Shown here: in pieces, positions 54,936 through 64,000 of the stretch | How positions within the stretch are numbered: position 1 is the first letter of the stretch | How the letters are laid out: every line of letters starts with the position of its first letter | The notes under the pieces: model-generated | Told to the model about the DNA's origin: nothing | What the model saw: only the letters and a program-made list of their open reading frames with translations | Database searches by the model: none | Assembly: GCA_029204225.1 (NCBI GenBank) | Contig: CM055097.1 | Span: 47,490,617-47,554,616, forward strand | From: Diphasiastrum complanatum | Taxonomy: Eukaryota > Streptophyta > Lycopodiopsida > Lycopodiales > Lycopodiaceae | Length of the DNA stretch: 64,000 nt | Direction: 5' to 3' | Made by a program: the position numbers and the translations under genes

Positions 54936-56514
54936 CAAGCCAACATGCCAAGGTCAACTCACATGCTAGGGGGTGTTAATGTGAAAGGAGGGGGGAGGGG
55001 GGTTGGAAGACCATTTTTTCTCTCTAGACCAATGGGAGAGCTTTATTTTGAATTTTCTACTTGACGGCAATGTAGTGTGAATTGGCCTTTAGCTTGAAGT
55101 TTTCTTGAAAGTATGGATGATGAGCCTAAATATATTAAAGCATCAATATGAGAGGTGAAATTCCTAGTATGTTCTACAAAGCTTTTAGAAAGGGTAAGCA
55201 CATCCATGAATCCTAAAATTATCAAACACCTTGTTTTATATCTTTGATGAACATAGTGGATGGTACAAGTTTGAGTATAGTCAAGAGACGCGAAGCATAT
55301 ATACATGCACAACAGTGTAGTTCGCTTGACTGATACACGTAACAACAATAGCTAGTTACAAAACATAGAGAAGTAATGCAAGAGGAATGTGGGATGTGCT
55401 TATCACCAGGTTTCAGACGAAGTCACGCAATCACATCATGCATCTGCGTAGAACTAACCAAACTTGAGTTGATTAGTTAAATACTTGAACTGCTTGAGCC
55501 GGTGGGCCGCCGCCCCCTCTGCCCTCTCTTCCTATCATTGTCCATCTCTTCTCGCCTCTTCCTGCCTTTCGTTCTTCTTATTCCTTTCCTTCCACTCTTT
55601 CCTTCATTTGCCCCACCCCTCGCCGGGGATTAGCGCTCTCTTGCGAACGATCGATGCTCACCTACGCCTCAATGCTTCCCATCACCCCCAAGCAATTCTC
55701 TCCATAGGCATAGATGCCTAAGCCCACCATTAATGCAAGCATGCGAAATGCCGAAAATGCATATGCAAGTGAAATGTCAAGATGACAAGTAAAATTATGT
55801 ATGGAACTATGGAGGCAATCAAGCTTGTAAACTATCAAAATGAAGTGTGAAATTCCAATACCCTTTGAAAAGTTTATTTTGTTGAGGAGGAACTTCAAAC
55901 CTCAATAATAATAGTTAAAGGCCATATATTCAAGCTCACATAACTTTATAGATCAAGTTGCCCAAGTTCTTGGCTTGACCAATTGTATCATCTTTCGACA
56001 AACGTTAAGATAAACAACAAGAAGTTTGAAAAGGGTTTAGAGTTTTGCTTCTTCAATGCGAGTAATACAAAACATCCCAAGCTAATGGCAAAATAAAGGC
56101 TTCTTGGAGGTGTCATAAAACAAGATAAAACATATTGTCTATCAAGATGTTTGATGTAAGTACTCAATCATGCATACAATACATCAACGTGACAAATCTT
56201 GAGATGCATACGATGTGAAGATATTATTTATTTATGTATAGAAAATGCCTAAAGAAATTGGCTCTAGTATCCCTGATATTAAAACTCCAATCGAATTGTT
56301 TTATAAAGAGAGCATTGGAAACTAACTATGTAATGTTACCATTGGCGGTTGGACAAGGTCCAATAATGACTAGTAAGTATTCATTAAATTACTAAAAATA
56401 ATATGTTAATCAAATAGGCCAATGAGCCTCAGAGACCAAGTTAGTGCACTCATCCCCAAAATATGGGAAGGAACATATGCTCAGAGAAGGATCAGAGGTG
56501 AGGATGCACAATGA

Positions 56515-56575
<61 letters not shown>

Positions 56576-57563
56576 ACTAGAAAAATTACCAGCTCAAAAT
56601 TATCAATTGCTAGGCAAGTTGGTTGTTTCATTTAAGAATTGTTCGTTCTTTCATTGTAGGTGAAAAGCGGAGTTTGGAGTGAATGCACTTATGACTACAA
56701 ATAAAATATAGATCAAGAATCTCTAGCAATCTATGAAACAATCAATGATGCCATAGCAAAGTGCTCACAAAGGTCTAAAATCATAATGTTGAGTCTCAAA
56801 TAAAGGTATTGACTTCATTGCTATTCAAAAGTGTCTTGTAAATTTAACTTCAGGATTTATGCCATATTGAAGTATGAAGCACAATATTTATCATGCTTAC
56901 TGCTGGAAGTAGAAATAAAAGTGCATCATATTGTTTGATTATTCTTTGAGGCTAGCATGAACATTATAAACATATTGCATGCATGTGGCACAACAAATCT
57001 AAATATAGGTATTTCAAATAAACAAATCTGAAACATTGTTGATCATTCATTTGCATATGGACAGAATGAGATAAGGAATGAAACCAAAATCAGGATTCTA
57101 GTTACATTTTATATGTATAATTCCAACACATTGCAAATGCCAAAGAAAATTCAAGCGAAAGGAATTCACAACATGAGTAACAATCGCTTATGTTTATGAT
57201 AAAAGAGACAAGATTGAAACATATTTTTCACAGGAAATATATAATGGGGAATAAAGCACGACAAAACAAACAGAAAAATGACCCACAAACAAATCCAATA
57301 TAAAGGTCCTTTCTCAATGGGCATGAGCTATCATAATAAACAGCTTCTGGGTGGAGATTTGATCCTCCCCCAAAAAAAAAAATCTACTATATTAAAGCCA
57401 TGGACTTTTTCACAACTGTTCAGGTCCAGCTTCTATTTCAATTTAGGGCACTGCAACTGCAGCACAAGTAAATAACAGCCAATGTGACATTTAAATAATG
57501 CTCTACAAAATTTTGATCATAAAATAAGATTCTTTAACATTATATGAATGCTTTCCTTGAAGG
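54936..57563. other. Region downstream of the F-box gene, no supported gene
   Basis: Mostly AT-rich. 55.49-55.70 kb is CT- and GC-richer with a short open frame lacking any motif. 57.2-57.56 kb should include the 3' untranslated part of the F-box gene. Confidence 0.5.
56516..56571 (+). repeat. (CT)n microsatellite
   Basis: An uninterrupted CT run of about 55 bases. Confidence 0.97.
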
Positions 57564-60500
57564 TTACCATGGCTTTTCCATCCAACGCATTTTGCAACCT
57601 CTAAGCTCCATCTCTTCAATCAAGCCTGCTGGTAAAAGCATCCTCAAGTACGAAACTAGTTTCACTTTTTTCAGACTGCCGCATGCTAATAGTGCAGCAG
57701 CAAAGCAATCACCAGAAACGTTCTTCAGATGCACAAGCTTCATATTCTGCATACAGCTAAGCTTCGCTACACTCATCAATCCTATATTTGAGACGGGACA
57801 ATAGGATAGATTGATCTGCAAATTGCACAATCTCTCAAAATCAGCAATCTCTCAAGAACAAGAAACACCTGAAAAACTTAATAAATAAAATGGTAAAGTC
57901 TTCCACATACTTGGAGGATCCTAAGTGAAGGATCAAATCGAACTATTAGCTTCAAGCTTCAAGGGCATATTAAGACAAACATTGCAAGTTCATCATGGGG
58001 TAAAACCCTCACAAAAATGATGCAATTATTGTGGAGTTGACAGTCTTGTGCAAGATTTGCTTATGAAAAAACAGGGATGATCACAGAACCTAAGTCATAG
58101 CAGCTCACAAGAACTATTTTTAAATTTAGAACATGTGAAAGCTTCAGCTCTCACCTATAACTAATCGATACCAGCAACGGCAAAATGCCTTGCCTTTTCT
58201 TACAAAGTCCTGATTATCTGTTGAACCATCTGCAATATATCGAAGCATAAGAAAAGTAATCAGGCTGAAGCTGATGTTACCTGTCGAATATTTGGACATG
58301 AATGAGCAACTGCGAGAACTCCAACATCATCAATTCGAGTACATCGTTTGATGTCCAACTCCACAAGGCGTTTGCAACCTGATGCAACAATGGAGAGACC
58401 TGCAGATGAGACTAAGTCACATCCTCGTAGTTTTAGCTGGCGAAGCTCTCTAAGCTGCGAGATCGATTGCAGAGAGGTATCTGTAACTTTTGGGCAGTAA
58501 GAAAGGTTCATGCCTTTCAACCGTTGGCAGCCACATGATATAGCAGCTACACCTCCATCACCAATATCCACAGACCTGTGATTATGGATTTAAACTGTAA
58601 ACTTGCTCTCATCCTCTCATTAAAGACACAAGAAAAATGATTTAAAGCTTATTGATTGAAGCACAACTCACAAGAGGAGGAGAAAAATCATAGCTAAGGA
58701 GCAATTTTAAATGTCTTTTCTAGCTAAAAGAAAAATGGAAGGGGCATAATTGAGCAAGGCAATGTCCGAAAATAAATGTAAGCAGCGAAAACACTAACTG
58801 TACATACTCTAGCATAACCTACAAAGTCAGTACTTAATCTGGTGACACAAAGCGTACATTAAACCTGAAACCTTTGGCCTGATTCTACATCTGCTGAGGA
58901 TAATGCTGAATGCCTGCAAACCAAAATACCTGTATAGATCAAGATCACGTAGATTATAGCAACTTGCCCCAATATGGCTAAGTCCTCGGTCCGAAATGTT
59001 ATAGCAGAAACCCACTTTTAAAATCCTCAGACCAGGGCATCTTGCTATGGCCCTGAGACCTGTAGAAGGAAAAAACAATGTAACAAACTATCAAAGAGAA
59101 ACAATAATGCTTCAAGTCCTGGGACCACCTTAGAAGAATAGTTAAAAGGACGTGTAAGATTTATAGGATCAAGCATGTCAGCAACATGCACGCCAAATTG
59201 TGCAGCAAAAGGATAGCCAATTGTTATATAAAAAGAGACCATATCAACCCACCCGAATCATTAATGCTGGAATCTGTGAAATCTAGCTCTTCCAAAGATG
59301 GGCAGCCCTCCCCGAGCAGAGCAAGGCTCTTCTCTGTAATCAAATTACAGCCTTCCATCTTAAGCGCGATCAGGCCTTTGCAAGATATTGCCAAGGAGGC
59401 CAAAGCCACATCACTTAGATTACGACAACAGGTAAGGTCAACCTTATAAAGTCCAGTGCATCCTGATGCAACAGCGGCAACGCCCAAATCAGAAACGCCT
59501 CTGCACTTGCTCAAGCTTAATTCTGTCAACCGCTTACATCCTCTTCCTATAAAGAGCAGCCCCTTGCCAGCAATCTCACAACCATCCAACTTGATAGACT
59601 GCAGAGAGTAGAATTTCTGGAAAGTTGCCAAAACCTCATCTGTGATCTGCCAGAAGTTGACAGTCAGAAACCCAGACACATGTTTCCAGCCTACTGAAGT
59701 GTTCTTGGCTGAGAAGTTGATCTTCTAGCATGTCAGCCTAAATGATAGCACTATGAAATTGGCATGCAGAGTCAAGGGAAAGTACCGGTGAGCAGTAGGA
59801 AAGAGTAAGCTGTTGCAGAGCCATGGGCCCATCTGCCAAAGCAGTGATTCCAACATCACTGACATTCCGACACCTAGAAACATCCAGCCTCTGTTCCAAA
59901 ACACCAATTAAAACTGGATTATATTCTGTATAATGTCAGATGAGTTGCATTCCACATGTAAATATAGTTGTGAAAGAGCACTTTCTGTATGATCTCACTT
60001 TGTTTGATATATCACACATGACTAACTTCGGTCGGCATGCGTGTGACTTATGTCACATTGTGCATGTGAGGATAACATTTAATCCTGAAAGACACTCTAG
60101 ATTTGAAAAAAAAGTTTAAATACTTGGCAACTTACACAGCTGTCGTCTCCTAAGAGCATTCGGCTGCAAGGCAATGACTTGGTTGAAACAGTCAGATAAA
60201 ATATCATACTTAGCACCCAAAAAGAATGTCCAACAAGGGGATTTTAGAACTTACTAGCAGAGTTTTGCAACCACTTCTTAGATACTCCAATCCATTATCA
60301 TCCACGTTATTGCATGCCACAAGGTTCAAATCCTTCAAAGAATCCAAAATTGTGATTGAAGCAAGTCCTTTTTCTGTGACCTGTACCAAGCAACAGATTC
60401 ATGACCACCTCATCCAAAAGGGCAACACTTCTTCAGTGAAGGATTTAGCCACAAGGTCTTGCAGCCAGCATGCAGGTGGAATCCACACTGATCCTTTTGT

Positions 60501-61888
60501 GTAGGGCCTGTTTTTTTTTTAACTTTAACACACGCCATTAAGAAATAAAGGTACTTATGGCCATTGAAGCATTTCACAAGCAGATTATGTTTCATCAAGA
60601 AATTTCCCAAACACATTTCAGCTCACAAGAAAATCTAGAAACCTAGAAAGAAAACAGGGCCTATATAGAAATCTCATAACCACAGATCAGGTCACAAAAA
60701 GTTCAGAAAGAAATTTGAAAAGAGATTATGGCTCATAAAAAGTCAACTTGTGTGGCCCATAAAACAAATTTCAGCCATACAAGAAGGCAATGTATCTTCA
60801 TTCTTAATGAATTTACTAATGATCTTTCCACCAGGTTCAACAAATTTATGGCTTGTGCTTGAGGCCTCATTGAAAATTTACAGCGAATCTACTGATGGAA
60901 GGGTCACTAGAAAGTTCATTTCCCATAACATAACACGATTAGCTCGGCTCATCATAATTTTGCCATCCTTTTAACCAGTGGAAACGTCAAAAAAAAAATC
61001 TATTACCCACTTTATTCAAGGTAAAGATCATTTAACACAATATTTACAAGCAACACCAGCTGAATACAACATTTGAAAAATCATGGTGATCAAAAAAAGT
61101 GTCATGCTCATTCCTGACCCTCACAAAACAAAACTGTATACTGCAGCAACACCCAAGCAAGACAATTGAAAATTGGAACCAACCTCGGTGTAAGAAAGAT
61201 CTAAAGTGTGTAAAAGCTTGCAATTAGCTGCAATGAACGCGATCCCTGCGTCCGTTATCCCCAAGCACCCTTTCAAATTAAGCGCACACAGGTTCTTGCA
61301 CCCGGCAGCCAAGCATCCCAGACCAGCATCTGTTATCGAGTGGCATCCCACCAGCTTTAAGGATTGCAGATTGCTAAGCTGTGCTAGAGCGATAATCCCC
61401 AGATCACTTAAATTCGAACAGTAACTGAGATCAATATCTAGTATGGAGGGGCAATCACGGGCCAGATAAGCCAGCCCAGCGTCGCTGAAACCTCCGATTT
61501 TCGACAAATTAATAGTTAAAAGACGAACTCCCACCAATTTTGCTACAGACAGGAGACTAGCGTCTGTAACTCTGATGCAGAGCGAGAGATCCAGATGCTG
61601 AAGGTTGGTGTATCTCTGAAGAACTTTCTCTAAGACTTCGGATCTTAAGAGCTGAATCTTTTTTCTGCAGCTTACTTCCAGATAAAGAGAATGTTTGCAA
61701 ACAAGACACCATGCCTGACGGTCAAAACTATCCTGTAACCTCTCAAGGATGTTAAGCAAAATGTAATCATCCAGGAGGTCAAATAATCCTCTGCGCTCCT
61801 GCAAGCGCCGTCCTGTCATCTGCTTCACAGGCCGCCCGCCTTTCATCCACGTAATCAAAACTCCAAGAGATGAATCAAACCACAACAA
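57564..61888 (-). CDS. FBL3: F-box/LRR-repeat protein, FBL3/RAE1 type, seven exons
   Basis: Exons on the minus strand: 61888-61184, 60380-60255, 59890-59786, 59646-59253, 59059-58930, 58575-58281, 57815-57564. All introns are GT-AG, phases agree, and the total is 668 codons plus a stop, close to the ~665 residues of Arabidopsis relatives. The F-box is in exon 1 (FDLLDDYILLNILERLQDSF, about residues 36-55). About 18 cysteine-containing leucine-rich repeats follow, with the usual LxxLxLxxC..ITDxGL pattern, for example LTELSLSKCRGVSDLGVAAV and LRQLKLRGCDLVSSAGL. The C-terminus ends ELRGCKMRWMEKPW, as in this family (RGCRIRW). Such proteins are substrate receptors of SCF ubiquitin ligases through SKP1; Arabidopsis RAE1 of this clade targets the transcription factor STOP1. 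The first ATG (61888) is used here; Met15 and Met24 are alternatives. I see no lesions. Membership of the FBL3/RAE1 clade is confident, exact orthology less so. Confidence 0.93.
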
Positions 61889-62184
61889 TGCTCTGCATTA
61901 TTCATCCAATTCGCAATGAAACTCCGTAAACGCAAAACTGGTCACTATATACCGCAATTGTCTATTTCCCTGGCCGCCAGCTCTTATCTGCAGCAGCAGC
62001 AGCCGAATCAAACCTACGTCCCCATCCATATGTACAAGCCTTTACTGGAGATCCACCTTTTCACAGATTCACGATATACCACACACTTCTGACCAAAAGC
62101 GACCTGCTGTTGATGCCCGCACCAAAAATCCCCGATCCATCATGTCAATCCTTACCCTGTCCCTGCCTTTGCCATCAACCATCG

Positions 62185-62391
62185 ACTGCAACACGAGATT
62201 TGACGTCCATTACCACCAAAGAATCAAAAAGAAAAAGAAGAAGGAAAAAATCAACTGCAACACGAGATTTGACGTCCATTACCACAAAAGAATCAAAAAG
62301 AAAAAGAAGAAGGAAAAAATCAACTGCAACACGAGATTTGACGTCCATTACCACAAAAGAATCCAAAAGAAAACGAAGAGAAGAAAAAGGA
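62185..62391. repeat. 69-bp tandem repeat, three copies, upstream of the F-box gene
   Basis: Units start ACTGCAACACGAGATTTGAC at 62185, 62254 and 62323. Each holds a purine-rich stretch (pyrimidine-rich on the gene's strand). The unit is 23 codons long, so plus-strand frames stay open through it without meaning. Position: 300-500 bp before the F-box start codon, in its leader or promoter. Confidence 0.95.
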
Positions 62392-62809
62392 GGAGCAGCA
62401 GGAGGCGTGGAGGAGGAGGAATAGGAGGAAAGGAGCAGCAAAGGAGGGGGCGCCTTGCATTGGGAAGGCGTGCCTGGCGAGGGTGAAGAAAACGAAAACT
62501 GAGAAGAAAATGGGAAAATGGATGAGTTGTTTGGGTGGTGGGACCAGCGGCGCAGGGAGGGTTGAGTCGAGGGGGGTTGTCCCAGGGGGCGGTTTGTTCC
62601 GTACTACGGTTCCACCCGTACCACCACGGCGCCAGCCCCAAGCAAGCAAAGCGTGTGAGGGCAGTCTCTGTCCGATCGCCCGTCAAATCCACCCTTCACA
62701 ACTTGCACACACTTCAATATACTTTCACCCTAATTAGGTCTCCTAGGTTTGTGACGGCGAAGTCGCTTATTAGCACGGGGACAGCTTTGGCCCCATATTA
62801 ATGTGTGAT

Positions 62810-63750
62810 TGACACGTGTCCCAGGCAGGGAGCAAGAAATTGCAGGTCACGTGAGGTCCCGCGGGTGCGAGGGTGCCAAGACCTCCTATTTTTGCGGGCA
62901 CGACTTTTTCACGGGCCCCTGACCTCGAGGGTCGGAGAGCACCGGCCTGCGCACACGCACTCACACGCACATGGGAGAAAATGGGCTTTTTGAGTATATG
63001 TGCAAGCAAAACAGTTGAGAGAATATTATGGGAAAAAGCTATGCAAGTCACGCAGCAAGCAAGAAATGAAGAGGTGAGTATCACTCGTCGATTGGGCACC
63101 TGGGGACACGCGTCTGGCGTTAAACTAGGGCGCGGCCAAATGACCCATGCCAGTAATATACAATGGCGTGACCGGCGGCTGTCGGTTCTAACCGTGATCA
63201 ACAAAAAAGAGACACATTGTCTTCAGTTTCTCTTAAACCTAACTGGAAGGTGGCAGGTATTCAGTAGAAAATAAATGATAGCTAGCCCTAGGACAGGATT
63301 AGGGTTTCGCAAATTCAAAGAGAAAACGAAGGAAGTTATAAACCCTAGATATTGGGGCAGCACTGACATAGGTCTGAAGGCGATTTGGGTCTCGGGAGTC
63401 GGGAACCGACTTTTGGATACGGGTGAGACGTCATCATTTCAATCTGAAAAGTACGGTTGTCCTTGCATTTCTGTTTGGCCCAGGGGGGCCAGCGGGTGGT
63501 CCTTGTAAGGACAACTCAGGAGGACGGTATATGGGGCAGGCGACAGACCATCTCACACGAACCATAATAAAACCCCATCACTTAGATTCCTGCCACGTGT
63601 CATAATTTGCCACGTCACTTCTTTTGATGGCCGATCTCAAGAGACGTGGCAAGATCTGAACGGCCATGACGAAATCGACGGTGAGGGAGTGTAGATTATC
63701 TCGTGTCATTAAGCCGTCAGGGAAGATGATAAATATTTATGCACGTGGCA
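62810..63750. promoter_or_regulatory. Cluster of ACGT-core (G-box-like) motifs
   Basis: ACACGTGT at 62812, CACGTG at 62848, CCACGTGT at 63593, CCACGTCAC at 63610, ACGTGGC at 63644 and GCACGTGGCA at 63741. These are binding words for plant bZIP/bHLH factors. The region is GC-richer than the rest, and no coding sequence is recognisable from 62.5 to 64.0 kb. It could be a promoter of a gene outside the window or a mobile element; the call is tentative. Confidence 0.35.
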
Positions 63751-64000
63751 CAGCTTGCGCATATGACCGGTCGAGTCGGTCACTGACCATGTGGTGATTG
63801 CAGGTCTCCCGATGTGACCCGTCCCCCCAGGTCTCCCCGATCGAATCGACCGTAACAAAGGAAGGGCCTGGTCAAGAAGTCCTTGCTGGTCCCCGGGGGG
63901 GGGGGCCCTTTTCTGGACTATAATTTATGTCATATGTCACGCAAAAATGAGTCCCAACCCACCCCTGAGCCCTAACCTCAAAGCTCTAGTCAAATTTGCA

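Noticed and set aside
55485-55721. A 78-codon plus-strand frame with a hydrophobic Ser/Leu/Phe-rich start
   Set aside because: It is CT-rich low-complexity sequence with no recognisable domain, and nothing supports it being a secreted protein.
62110-62486. Lys/Arg-rich open frames upstream of the F-box gene
   Set aside because: They stay open only because the 69-bp repeat unit is a multiple of three. They have no domain and lie in the leader or promoter of the opposite-strand gene.

Overview
The window looks like nuclear DNA of a large, repeat-rich land-plant genome. It carries plant Ty1/copia and Ty3/gypsy retrotransposons, most with a primer-binding site matching initiator tRNA-Met (TGGTATCAGAG), long GA/CT microsatellites, and two host genes whose exons I could assemble with clean GT-AG splice phases. 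One of these encodes a DUF4200 coiled-coil protein of motile cilia. Plants with swimming sperm (bryophytes, lycophytes, ferns, cycads, Ginkgo) keep such genes and flowering plants have lost them. Intron size and transposon load suggest a fern, lycophyte or similar lineage, but the sequence alone does not fix the species.

Layout. 1-3.7 kb: decayed copia elements. 4.69-6.80 kb: a non-autonomous LTR element with a TCATA target-site duplication, holding an unrecognised coding remnant. 7.1-9.7 kb: a patchwork of broken host-gene pieces: a BOI-type RING finger, the N-terminal part of a PAO5-like polyamine oxidase, and two copies of a Mg-type P-ATPase piece flanking the oxidase. 10.5-39.8 kb (+): the six-exon ciliary gene, 302 codons spread over 29 kb; introns 1, 2, 3 and 5 are filled with copia, gypsy, LINE-like and hAT-like remnants. 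41.3-43.1 kb: a decayed Mutator-like transposase with a SWIM motif. 46.0-52.5 kb: two opposed copia gag-protease remnants, then two nested antisense copia elements whose LTR borders and polypurine tracts can be read. 53.5-54.9 kb: a gypsy scrap, a CT tract and a near-identical 391-bp tandem duplication. 57.6-61.9 kb (-): an intact seven-exon F-box/LRR gene (668 codons) of the FBL3/RAE1 type, with a 69-bp triplicated repeat in its upstream region. 62.5-64.0 kb: GC-richer DNA with many ACGT-core motifs and no recognisable gene.

The two intact host genes have unrelated roles (sperm-flagellum assembly; SCF ubiquitin ligase substrate choice). The rest is mobile DNA and its debris. All exon models are conceptual: I read motifs and splice sites by eye and ran no searches.
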